The notes below the pieces were generated by a model that searched no databases, was not told the origin of the DNA, and worked only from the letters and a program-made list of their open reading frames with translations. DNA of 64,000 nt from Schistosoma mansoni (taxonomy: Eukaryota > Platyhelminthes > Trematoda > Strigeidida > Schistosomatidae): the NCBI RefSeq assembly GCF_000237925.1, contig NC_031497.1, positions 12,694,512 to 12,758,511 of the forward strand, in the 5' to 3' direction. The translations under genes were made by a program, and so were the position numbers. Of the stretch, positions 36,480 to 48,800 are shown one piece after another. How positions within the stretch are numbered: position 1 is the stretch's first letter; each line of letters starts with the position of its first letter.

Positions 36480-39400
36480 TACCGAATTATATTAATCCTT
36501 GCAGTTTGCAACACTAAGAGAGTCTAATTTCGTTCTCAATGTATCAACAGAAGGTGCTGATATTACGTGTTCTGGTATTAAATTCCAGTAATTCACTACT
36601 CGGTGCAAGAAACAGAACTCAACACGCAAACGATTTGATCTCGGTTCTAGAACTTCCTTAGAATGCCCTCTCAGATGATCAGTCCTATATAGAAGGAAAA
36701 GTTAGGATATTATTATCAAGGTCATCGTTTAATTAAGATCATCCCGTAATCTGTAATAAGATAGCGAAAATAAGTTGAGGTGTATCAGTCTGTCTTCATG
36801 GGACAAACCAAGGAAACCTTTAAGCATTTTGAACCCTTGTTGTTGAACTCTTTTCAAAATGTCCTCCCCATACTTGAAACAAAGACTCGCTGTTTAAATT
36901 CCATATTCACAATGACGTCTCATGAAAGTCGGGCGTAATACTCTGGATATTTCTTCGTCCAAATATTGGAAAAGCTTGTGAATGCCCCATAAAGCCCCAA
37001 AACTTTTGGTAGAATCAGCTCTTCGTAGTTTCGAGGTCGCTACATATGGCTCCTACATATTTGTAGTCCATTACTTTGAATAACACAACTCGATATATTG
37101 TGAATTGATATTAATCGTCATGATTATTGAGTTACATCGCCACGTTCTTGTTAGAATTCAGTTTTGATGACCATCTATCTGTCCATGCAAACAGTGGATT
37201 TAGGTCATCCTGTAATATTATTTGACCTGACACACTGTGTATGGGTCTACAAATATTTATGCCATCGGCTAAAAGTAAAATGGATGACCTTAAAGGTTGT
37301 TAATTCGTTTACATATAGTAAAAAAAGTAGAAAGGAGGATTGTACCTTGAGGATCTCTACATTTTACAAATTCCTGTTGAGGGCGCTAAATCCCCAGAAA
37401 TGACTTGATAAACATACCATTTTAGCAATTTCATCTTGAAAATTTGCATTTCTCATTGTCGCTTTATAAGCGCCAACTTTACCTTTGAGTTGTATTTCTC
37501 AATTTGGAGGACCTTAAATGTCACTGGTCATGTTCTCTCTAATACGCTTTTTGTGACGTTTCCCTAGAACATTTTTACACTGTGTATAGACTACTGAGTT
37601 GTGCGCGTGGGTCATTCGTGCTTCTGGCTACTTGTGGAATGCACAATTCTCCCATCTGAATCTGGCCTACCCCCTCTAGTTCACAGGGAATGGATTAGCT
37701 TGTCTTGTCTTCGTTCTGTTCGTCAATTTTTATATGCTATCGCAATCTCTACAAAAATAGAAAACTGGAGACAAGGCTGGTGCAAGCATGGATCCTTCAA
37801 AAGTGGAGTTATCGTTGGGGCAACAGCTGAGAGAGCTCCATTTATCCTAACTACCCGACTCCTATCATTGTGAAAGTCACCTATCCAGTCTATGACTTCG
37901 TAGTGGATTCCAGAACGTTCCAGTTTTTATTTAAGACCCGGATTCGAGACTTTGTCGAAGTCTTCACTTAAGTCTAGGAAAATTACATCTACAGAAATAC
38001 TTCTGTACTTTGCTGTGGCCCGATCTTCTCAGTCAATAAGCAGATTTATGAAGCGTGATAAGCATCTCCTAAAGCCATATTATTCCCCGGATGAAAGATT
38101 ATGCCCTCTCACATAGTTTAAAATAGCCATCCAAATAACTTTTTCTATTAGTTTGACAACTGCACGGGTTAGACTAACGGACTGATAGTTACTTAATAAG
38201 TCTCTGCTCCTCGCCTTATATATCGAACTGATTATCACTTATTTCCAGTCTCTTGGTAGTCTAAGCTACCGCAGAGACATATAAACAGTATGGCCATAGA
38301 TCATGCAATTACATCCTACAGGGTTTTCATGGTCCTCGGATGAATATCGTCAGGACCACTAGACTTATCTGGTTTGAGATATTGAAATAATCTTGGAGCA
38401 GTTCCTATTATTTTCACTCCGTAGCTGAACGTTCTCTCAAATAAAGTCATCAACTGGGCAGACTAGACTGCAATAGATGACATCGAGTATAAATGTACAA
38501 CATTTAGCAGTGAGTTCACAGCTAATGATCTCATTAGTTCCACTATCGTTGAATTCACAAGCAAAGGAGAGGACAGCAATATTATACGCCATACACATTA
38601 AAAAACTACTTACTTTCTTGAACCTATTTCTATCATTTCTTAGGTAGTGCTACCCGGATAATTCTGGAGTAGCGTCGAAGTCATGGACTAATCAGGTTTC
38701 GGTCATGGCTACAACGAGTGACTTTATTTTGTCCACTAATTCTCCTACTTCATAGGGTTTATTTCGTAGGCCATTAGCATGTAGTGATCTACTTTTATGA
38801 ATAGAACGCAGTTGGTATAATGGAAACATTTATTATGATAACCAACTGTACTGTACATTTCCCCCGCTGTCTGTGACCTTGAACTCATTCACGTACGTAC
38901 GGTGGTCTCGCCAGTAAACTTTGGCACGGTCTAGGTATTATTTCGATACCTCGAGATCACCAACAAGTATATCCTAACTACCATTTACAACTATCCTTCT
39001 AACATTTATCCTACTGAGGGATTTAACCTGGTAATTGGCACGTAATTGGTCTGTAGTGCGACCATAGTCAACTGAGACTCAATGTTACCACAAACATTTG
39101 CATATAAACTCCTAGAGAGGACGACCTATTCATGAAGGCCTTGGGAGCATCCGCTTCTAAGACCTGACCATCCGAAAACCCGTTGAACGAAGATTTTCAT
39201 CATTTTGTCAACAGGTTTCCAGTTCAGCTAGTGTCACCTCCCTTTTTGTTCTATCACCTAGATATATATCTGGTCTTACTTGAATGTTAGTAGAATCAGG
39301 ACTTCAAGAGCTATTTAACAAAACCCTGGTATTACCTTAAGAAGTCTATATGGTCGGGGTTCAACATTTTTAAAGGTCCCTTTCATATTATTATCAAGTT

Positions 39401-39500
39401 TCTGACCTAAACTTCTGCAGATTTATCTGGCAAGATGCTACGAATAAATACTCCGATCTTTTCCAAATCATGCGCGTGTCTAATTTTTGGATCAGTGTTG
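36480..39500 (-). mobile_element. long degenerate CR1/Jockey-type LINE
   Basis: Reads on the minus strand from ORF1-like remnants (39160-39500) through an endonuclease start (near 38800-38690, LHANGLRNKPYEV) and RT motifs (38400-38330, LKPDKSSGPDDIHP; 37860-38000) to a C-terminus at 36480-36660. Frames are broken by many stops and shifts, so it is old. The stretch 37590-37860 does not fit the LINE and may be a foreign insert of unknown type. 35660-36479 shows nothing I can name. Confidence 0.7.
38837..39120 (+). mobile_element. LTR-like repeat, related to 63526-63852
   Basis: Shares AACCAACTGTAC-type start, a central CGATACCTCGAGATCACCAA-type block and the end region with the repeat at 63526. 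It sits between the ORF1 and ORF2 remnants of the surrounding LINE. Probably a fossil solo LTR; no clear target duplication. Confidence 0.4.
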
Positions 39501-40499
39501 CTCGATTCTCGTGTTACCAGTGTAGCTATCATCTAACTTCGTGAAGGTCAAGGCTAGAAGGCTCACAGCCTCCTGGAACAGCGAAACATATGAATACAAT
39601 GGGAGTAAGGATTCGAGCATCTTTCGCATGTGGTGGGACTTAAACAGGTACAGATCATATCGAACCACTTTTTATACTCATCACATTGTATTCCTTCCTC
39701 CATGGGCAAGGGACAATTTATCTGTCCTCACTTTTAAGTACTACCGACCAATTCAAATGGATTATTAAAGTTGAAAAACGACAAAGTACACAGTATGATC
39801 AGTACTGTCAGAATCCACCAAAAATGTACCACAAGACAGACTTAAAGAAAATGTCAAACGTTAACTAAAGTAACTCAGATTAAAGTAGGTTAAATAACAA
39901 GTAAGCCAAAGAAAAGCTAATTTACAGGGACGGCAAAAAATGTCAGAGCCTTTCAAAGCCGTTCGCCGTTTCGTTTTAACGACTTAAACGGCCTGACAAG
40001 GGGCGAGCATTCCGTATTTCAATTGCTGAGGGTCTTTTGGGTGTCCGTTGGATTGCACGAATATCAGGTTTTCTTATCTTTAAGTAGTGTTTTTCCGCAG
40101 TAAATTCGCGAACTCAATGCAAAAAGCGTTAATTTAGCTTCCTCTGCTTTGTAGTTTACAATTTGGGTCTATTGATGCTTCGCAACTTAACCTGGGATAC
40201 CAATTACTGGACTGAACCTCAATGTTATTGTTTAAAATTTGTTCGTGTCCACAAAACAGTGTATTGAGAATAAAATAACAGTTAAAGAGATGCTATGTTT
40301 GTGTGAGTCGTTGTTTCCTGCAAGAACCACCAATTACTAGGTAAGACTGCGATTTCTCAAAAACTTTTATCTTCAAGCAGTCCTCTTTACGATCAAATAT
40401 ACGGTTCAGAATGTAACAAAGTGTCGAGACGTGACAATAACTGTTCACTGTAAAAAGGTTTTAGTGGTCGCGCTTTTGACTTCACCATATATACAACTT

Positions 40500-42160
40500 G
40501 TGAACTTATCTTTCTGTCACCGGGACAGTGATCGACCTATTATACCGAAGAAGCAGTTATCAATAGCTGATCGAGCTAATCCTGGTAATTTAACATTAAA
40601 ATTATTCATAAGTGAAACAAACTAACTGGTGGCTGAACTTGAAGCTCATGGTGCCTTGGAATCTTCATATGACAAGAAAGTCTGTCAAGCAGATCAAATT
40701 AATCGGGATTGGGCTGAGCTCGTATTCACTTATCCCCAACTTGTACCCATGTGGCGTAGGTATACGGCGCATCTTACGAGTCAGCATTCATCATTAACTA
40801 CTGTTAATCAAGGAGTTGAGAATGAGGTATTTATAAGAGAGAGCACTATCAACACTATCGGGTACAAAATCTGGAAGAATATTATCACGTAGACCACAAC
40901 CAGATACTGTAGAGAGAACAATCGGCCACCTGGCTGATTTTTTTATCATTGGTTAGCTCAAGCGGGACATTCGGAACGAGCTTTAGCAGTATGGCAAGTT
41001 GCTGGTGAATTCCATTGTTTTCGACCGGCAGAAATTGAACGATGTTCATTTGAGCAACGGTTTCTAGAAATGGAATTATTTCGGTCAAGCGGCATACCTA
41101 GATTTGGTCAACCTGGTTCACAACAGTGAAATGGATGGTTTAGAGCTCGAAATAAACGACAAGGTAAATCACAACTAGGAGAATCAAAATTATCTAAAAG
41201 TCATAAGAGAAACCAATCTACTTCACCAATTATTTCCGAAATAACTTCAGAAATGTCAGTTGAAGAACCACATTCAAAGTGGACTAGTGTAGCTGGGAAA
41301 TTGACCGCTATTGCTACAACTTGTGAAGACGCATTGATTGGTTGTTCAGGAAAAGGTATTCCTGATGAATCCTACGGAAATACGGGTGCAGATGTTGTTC
41401 CATTCATTCTTTCTCCAGAAGTTGCAGCCGATCAATGGGTTCGTCGTGGGAGCATCCCTTAACTTGCAGGCCAAGGTTCATTTAGAACAGTCGAACCATC
41501 TTATATCGTCATGAAAAAGCTTGATTTGATCTCAAACATGCTCTCGAAGCAATTGGCTGGCTACTTTCAGATGTATTAATCGCTCAAGATTTAATAGACA
41601 TAGAAGAGGAAGATCCTGAAGGATTAGTTTTTTTATGTTATTAAACAATACTTAATCGATTTATGAAGATTTGAAGAAAGATCGACAGCTGATCCTCCTC
41701 AAAATCGAGCTCGTAGAGCATCATTTCAGCAGCGCTTATTTTTGTTTTGAGTTTCTTGGAGCATACAATCTTGATATAGCTAAATCTCATCACTTTCCTA
41801 TGGATATTCGTCTTGTACATGATTTAGCATCTGTAGGTAGCATTCAACGTCAAGGTTTGACATCATTTCCATCACAATCATGGATGTCGAGTAATATAGA
41901 CACTACAAATAATTGAGCTAATAATAATGATGACAGCAATAAAGATCATTCGAATACGCCATCGCAATTGGCTAATGATCTCCCATACACAGAAGCTTGC
42001 CAAGTTGTTTACCAGCATATACACGATTATTAGAAGGTTTGAGCCATTCAAGTGGTTGACAGAAGTCATAGATTGCATACCAGAAAACGTATGAGGACCT
42101 TCTCAGCTACATACGATTCCGAAAAACAACAGATCAATCGTGAAACAAACGATTAAACTT
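40500..42160 (+). pseudogene. broken retrocopy of NRDE2
   Basis: Pieces of translation in changing plus-strand frames follow the order of NRDE2, the nuclear RNAi and exosome-linked HAT-repeat protein. They are a segment resembling the human LKLAKLKL helix (NPGNLTLKLF, 40545-40620), the HAT-like WAELVFTYPQLVPMWRRYTA (40710-40770), AQAGHSERALAVWQVAGEF (40950-41010), a fragment ending RSSGIPRFGQPGSQ (41080-41125), an acidic segment (41600-41640) and a later helical part (41700-41880). Stops occur at several places (for example at 41126 and 41461) and there are frame changes, so it is not functional. No introns were seen across about 1.6 kb, which suggests a processed copy. The N-terminal third and the C-terminal half of NRDE2 are absent. 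Confidence 0.6.
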
Positions 42161-42483
42161 CGTTATCAGTAACAAATTCAATAAGTAAATGAAATAGCAG
42201 CTGACAAGATGTACCTATAAGTGTCTAACTTGTTATAAACACTGCTCTTCATTTTCTAACCCACCTAGAATTTCATCTAGTTATTTGGTGTTAACAAACA
42301 AACCACAGGCACCAAATAAATGGATTCAAAAACGTTAGTTTGTATTATAAAATCTGAGAAAATTCCAATTCCAACGTTCATATTACTATTGTCAACTCAC
42401 TGTTTACATACAATAATTAAATAACAGGTAAACACTATTTAGATATTACTCGTCAACATGCACTAAAAATTTGTTTATGATTT

Positions 42484-43700
42484 GTTCAGTGATTTCGGCT
42501 ACGGTTGCCGTTAACGCGTGCCGGCTGGGATGTTTCCCGAACTGTGTTTCGTGTCACTCGATTTTGGAGTCGGATAATTGCAGGGCTTCCTGCTATTTCT
42601 AGAGGATTTACCGTACTGGTTGTGATACCAGCACCAGTCGGGGTTGTCTGTCTCTCGTGGTCGAGAGACAGATCTCTTACGTGAAACGCTCCTACGTGAG
42701 GATTTTGACCGACTACGGTCATTACGAACTCTAAGATATCTTGTAAGCGTGTGACATAGTTCGGCCATGTCAGTCGAGGTCGATTGGGGTTTTTCTTTGA
42801 TAGTAAAAACCTCGGCCTTAGAAAATTTGGTGATTTCCAAGATTCGATCGGCAGATGCAGCTAGTTCATCTATGGCATTGTTTTGAAATGAAACAAGCAC
42901 TGCCTGCACCTGTTGAGGGAGTTTAGACAAGAAAAGTTGTCTAAATAGGCCATCATCGAAAGTTCGTTGGCCAATGACTTCTCTCATTCTAAGCAACATG
43001 TCTGTCGCAGAACCATGTTGTAAGTCGATATTGTTAAGGAGTTGGTCTAACCGTTGTCGATCAGTTAGGTCTCCGCGTTTTAAAATCGATAGTTTAAGCG
43101 TTTCGTAAGGTTCGGGAACATCACTAGTAAACATACTAGGTGTTACGTACCTGTTAAACTCGCGCGGTAACGCCTTAACTACCGCGAGGAAACGTGTGCG
43201 CGAGTCCGTGATTCCGTGCATGCAAAAATCGGCTTCTGCATAGCAGAACCAGGACTCGATATTGTGGGGCCAAAATGGCGTTAACTGAATCGAAATAGGG
43301 GGAATAGACTTTAACTTAAAAACCTTGGGTGAGTGTTCCGTCATAGTAATATAGATAACGAAAAATGTCTAATTAAAATATATCCGGAAAAAAAATTCGC
43401 GAAAAAAGGTATATCACAATATATAAAATTCAAATAAAGAATAACAATAATAATATTCCAAAATGGAACAGACTCACAGTATATTGACTTGGTGTACCAG
43501 ATCACGTCGGTCTCACCAATGACGATGCAACTGATGTTCTAGTTTTACAACTAGCTACCAGTAGCACCTTCTATATTCGATCGTTCCCAGTCAGATAGAA
43601 ATCAGAAGTCAGACGAGAAGAGGCAGGAAAGATATATTTGATTCGTTGCCAATATATCGAGGACCTTTTCTATAAGCTGGCTAATGAAACGTAGGAGCTG
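42484..43700 (-). mobile_element. broken CsRn1-type Ty3 fragment (5' LTR part and gag)
   Basis: A gag-like frame (42511-43344, 277 codons) has PFWPHNIESWFCYAEADF, GDLTDRQRLDQLL and a knuckle beginning CWYHNQYG. Upstream, at about 43500-43519, is a primer site complementary to the tRNA-Trp 3' end (GATCACGTCGGTCTCACCA on the plus strand), as expected for CsRn1/Boudicca. LTR sequence follows to about 43700. Only the 5' end of the element remains; pol is missing. Confidence 0.8.
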
Positions 43701-45866
43701 TGTCCCACGCCGTGTTGAAACGTGATCTGGTACGGATGCATGACCGAAAGCCTTCAGTTAAACAAGTCCACTTAAACAACATGGTCAGCATCCAATGTCG
43801 AACACTTAATGAGCTATTGATTTTGGGGAATTATTTACAGCTACATTACACATATAATTTTTCTTTCTCAGATACCTTACAATAATATGTTCATTCAGTT
43901 GAAAACGATGATACTTATAATGGATAGAACAGTTTATGATAGTATATTGGCAAGTTATACAATATTTATAAATAATTTAATCCCTTAAGTGCTTCAACCT
44001 TCAGTTTGTAAACAACTACCAACACCCATGTTCACCACTACCATAATTAGGGAGGTGAGTCATATGTAAATGATTTTAGAGCTCATTTTTGTTTGAAACT
44101 CTGATTTCGGTCTATTTTTGACTTGATAAATGGTGAATTTCACTTGCCTGAGTTTGCATTGTTACAAATAACTAAATTAGCCTTACTTAGCATTCACCCA
44201 GTTTGTGAGCGACAAATGCAACAAGCTACTAATAGACTGGAATAAACGCTATGTGACAACCACAAAGATTAAGAAAAGTGACGTGTAACAGAAAAATACT
44301 GTTAGTAGCTGATAAATAGCGACATCCAAAATCCTCTACGACATGTTACATGTGGGCGAGAACCCGTCGCATGACTCTTCGACCATGTCCTGAATCACAA
44401 CCATCCCTCTTTGGAAGCACGCGCAACTTTGTCTCAACATAGTGTAGAAATATAAAAGAACGTCTGAAACACACAAATGCGTAGTAAAATACATTGAAGT
44501 AGGCTTTTTTTCGAAGCAAAAGTTCTTGGTGTCCGATCCGAATATTCGTTTGGCTGCACAAATCAATTAAATTACTTGCCTTGATGCAAACAATTTTATA
44601 TGACTTGAAGGCCGTCGATCAAAGGGGCAGCTGAGTCGGTCCTTCATATTTTGAAGTCTATTCCATAACTAAGTTCGAAGAACTTCTTGTACGGTAATAT
44701 AATGACAACTAAGAGTGTATTTTTGCTAGTTTGCCAGTGTATACCGCCAAGATCATTATATCTCGTGACTATACAATGTTTCTGTGCTCAAATATAGTTC
44801 CCATGAAATAAGTTCACCTGAACTTTCTAGAGAATAAATTATTCCATCTTTTCTCCGAAAAGCGTAGTTCCCTTTTGTCCTATCGAGTTCAATGGGTTGA
44901 CCAGTTCCTTGGAACTGGTTGTGCTACGTTATACTAACCGAACTATGATTCCTTTGAAATGACTATGCGTTTCATGCTCCTTATACGCCATCGACAGAAC
45001 ACTTCAGGCAAACTAAAAATTCTGTTGGGTAAAAGTCGTGATTTATCATATAATTAAACTTTCGTCTACGATGAATGTCCAAATGTCTTGAAGACGTGTT
45101 TTGCGCCAGTAAAGTAGTTATAAACCATTGGTTTACTATCTGGATCCAGTTCATAGGGTTTTTTCTTAATACATGTATGACGTTGTGTGCTGTGTGGAAC
45201 ATCCGAAACGACCCTAGATTTATAGCATGTACCCATGTGATTTGACTTGATATAAATAATAGACATCCATATGGTTTGAATATGATTTCATTCTGTACTT
45301 ACGAGATGTTGACAAACGTTTGTTGGCTGCAGTGATGTACTTTGATCTAAACTAAATTCTTCCCAAGAATAAATGCTTTTTGGGAGAGTAGACTTATGAG
45401 GGAAATCATGTTCATTCACTAGAGTGGATTTTGTGAAAATGCAGATTTGCCCTCAAACTAGAGAAAATCGTTGTCTAAAGATTCGTCTTTCCCGGGTTTA
45501 TGTCACAAGTTTCTTACAGTATTGACCGTTTTTAGTATATCTATTGTTTGGGTGATTATCGTCAAATGTCCATGTCACTCAAAACTTATATATCAAAAGT
45601 ACATAATTTTGTCCTTGCCTTGGTCATTTCTTCATATTGATTACCTGTATGACAATTAGGCTAGTAAATTCTATCTGTAGCCATACCAAATCTTGCATCA
45701 GTAGACTGATTGTTAGTGACAGTTCTAATGTATCATCACCATAATGTACCATTCCTATACTCTGCCTGAAAGCGTTAATTCTTGCGATATTTTAATTATT
45801 CTGTCAACTCTTGTCGCCATAATCTTACATCTCTTTTAACTTATTTCCTAGTTGTCGCTTTCAATC
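43701..45866. other. no supported feature; presumed MEAK7 upstream region
   Basis: AT-rich sequence. Several short open frames on both strands look fortuitous. I see no RNA gene or mobile element here. The last few hundred bases should hold the MEAK7 promoter, but no clear core motif is visible. Confidence 0.5.
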
Positions 45867-48800
45867 ATGGGTGGTACAAATAGTCGTATTGAGACAAATC
45901 TAAATCCAGTAAAAACGTATACAGGATTTGAAGACCATGTAAATAATCTGTCTTCTCGTTATCTAACTTCTGTATAGGATAATGAACAAGTTATTTCCAA
46001 GGAATCATTTCGAGTTCGTTCATTGTTTTCAGTATTTGAATTTTGTACTTGTGTGTAGAATAAGTTTGACTTCTGCTTGTATGATCTGGCCGACCTTTTA
46101 TGGGATAATTTCGCAGATGATCGTAATTCCAATGATGAATTCATGGTTCTCAAAAAATATCAAAGCATAATTGAATACTTGTCTTCTGCTCAGGACAAAC
46201 TGGAGGTATTTTTAAGCTTGTTTAAGCTACGTGTGTTAAGTGAATCAGGTAATTGACAAATTATCTATTTTCACAAAATTTCAAGATGTTAAAGCACTAT
46301 TTAGGTGGTTCTTGTTGGGAAGAGATTTGAAACCAGACATGTGGCAACTCATATTCACTTCTATCTTGTCCTCAGTAAGCCCTTCTAATTATACAAATCC
46401 TGTATTGTTATTGGTTTAATCCTTTTCTTTTTATGTGATGTTTTCCAAGTGAAATTAGTTAAGCATATATCAGTAAAGGAATTCTAGGCCTGTATAAAGC
46501 ATTTTGAATTACTCGGGTAGGTAACAGCTTGTTAATATGCAACTACATAGTCTTTTTGTACTACTCTTATCAGATATGATTTTTAAGACTTGCAAGTGAT
46601 ATTGCCTTAAAACAGTGTCCTTTTTCAGATTTCATACTATTGCAATAAATAGAGTAGACGAAACCTAATTATTATCAGAAGGGGGTTTTGTGGAGATTGC
46701 AGTAATTTAATGGTTGAGTTCATGAGTCAATTAAAGCTAGACCACCATGGAAAACCCGTAAGCACTGGACAGCCGTTTCTTCCTAGTATGAGGCTCCTCA
46801 ATGATGCGCATCCACGATCCCGTGACCAGGGGAGTTCAACTGGGTCTCTTGTGAAGATAGTAACTCACTGAAGACAATGATGGAGGGTGACGCAATTTCG
46901 TGGATTGGTCGGAGTTGGACATTAACACCGTTGGATATCGGCTCAGTGGCCTAGAGGTTGAGCGTTCGCACGCAAGACCGAAAGTCCTTGGTTTGAATTT
47001 CGCGAGGGGACCGTGGATGCGCACTGCTGAGGAGTCCCACAGTTGGACGAGACGGCCATCCAGTGCTCCCTGGTTTACATGGTGGTCTAGCTTTATTTGA
47101 CTCATGAAACCTAATTAGTTTGTTGTTAGTGCCATTTTACATACCTTTTTTACTTCATACGGACACTGTAGTGAAGTGGGTGGATTATATCAACAAAACG
47201 AAGTTGGAAATTGCTATAAGTTGTGAACCATTTTTTATGGGAAGATAAAAGATTTTCATCTTTAGAATAATGTTTCAGAGTCTGCGGGGTTAACAAGTAG
47301 ACAAACTGTAAAGTTTGTACAACAAATTTTCCAGACCTTGTTTATTAGATTAGTTTTAGAAATAAATTAGTAACTTGCTATTTTTCATCATAAAATTGAT
47401 GGGACAGTTAATGAACTAAACATTGCTAACCTGCAGTTTATTTTTTAAATTTCATTTTCTCGATAGTTTGAATTTGTAGCAAATTGTATTTTTTACAGCA
47501 TCTTTCATCTCTAAGTCAGTTTTATCATAAACTGGGATCACTGTCGTATCAGTAAATATTAGCGATATGTTTGAAATTCCCTTGGCAACGTGTAAGTAAT
47601 CTTTCTTCTGAACAAATCAGTCATTTAAGGCTTCTTATATCTTCAGTAGATTAAATCACACTACCGATCAGTGCTAGAAGTTCCCAGTTGTTTCTGTCAT
47701 TTAGTATAGGTATATCATATCTCTTTCATGCCATCACTTTATAGTATAAACGGTGAGACTATAATTTATGGGTGACCTTTGGGTGACGCTAAGGTGACCT
47801 TGAAAATGTTCATCTACTAATGCTAAATGAGGGTTATAAACCAGTGTGTAGAATTATAATTATAATTTACTGTTTGCGGTTAGAGTTAAGAGTTAGACTT
47901 AAGCCAAAATGTCAAAACTCTATTTAACCGAGTGGATAAATGAGTTCCGCGCCGAAATCCAAGACCTGTTATCTTAAATCTGATTGGTTCATCTATAAAT
48001 TATAATCTCGCCTCATAAACGATGTATAGCGAATCATATTCTGTGATCCATATATTATTAGCCTAGAACGCTTCACCTTTAAGATCTTCAGTTGAACTTC
48101 CTTTTAGTCGCTTTATTCTTATTTCAGAAAATTGGGTTTTCAAATCCTAGTCTAGATTAAATGCATATTCCTTTATAGCCGTTTATCTCAATAGTAACTC
48201 TAAGTTTGATATTTTGTTAATTGACGAGATTTTACAATCCTTTTCATATTAAGACCTTTTTTGTATTTTGATAATGCAGAGTTGTTTTCAGTAAAATTTA
48301 CATCTTTTGAACACATAGATATACCTTAAATGTATTTCAATACTTTAAGTTAAATTCAAATATTTGTCTCATATGCTTGTACATATGGAGAAAAAGATCC
48401 CTCCTAATATAGTAAATGAGAACACTAGTGAGGACAATCAAATGTATGTGAATACAAAACTACAGAATCTCTTATTGAAATCTAAGGACCAAACGGTAAA
48501 TACTTCATTTGCAAAACGTCCATCAATTGTCACAGACTTCGCCGTTCATTCGTTTCCATACTAATCACTTTCTGTTCTCATTCTCTTCTCTTCGATCTTC
48601 TTAACCTTCTACCGCCAGGCATTCCACTTTCGATTGGTGATGCACACTACTTATATTTGTCGACATCAGTAGCACACACCACACTAGTAATCGAACTGTA
48701 TTTAAACAACCATTAGCCTGTTTAGTCGTACAGGCGATTAAAGCATTCAATCATATGTACGCAAAAATATGCATATTTATGAGTTCAGAAAATATATATT

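Larger units (their letters stand above)
46716..47110. mobile_element. two head-to-head SINE copies with hammerhead-like cores
   Basis: The right copy (plus) has a tRNA-like head at 46941-47010 (A box GGCTCAGTGGCCTAGAGG, degenerate B box TGGTTTGAATTTCGC), then a hammerhead-like motif and a tail CATGGTGGTCTAGCTTTATT. The left part (46716-46830) is the same 3' end in reverse: its complement reads CATGGTGGTCTAGCTTTAAT. Located in MEAK7 intron 4. A related scrap is at 62480-62560. Confidence 0.75.

Noticed and set aside
46836-47105. 89-codon minus-strand frame
   Set aside because: Antisense to the SINE and hammerhead; no protein similarity recognised.
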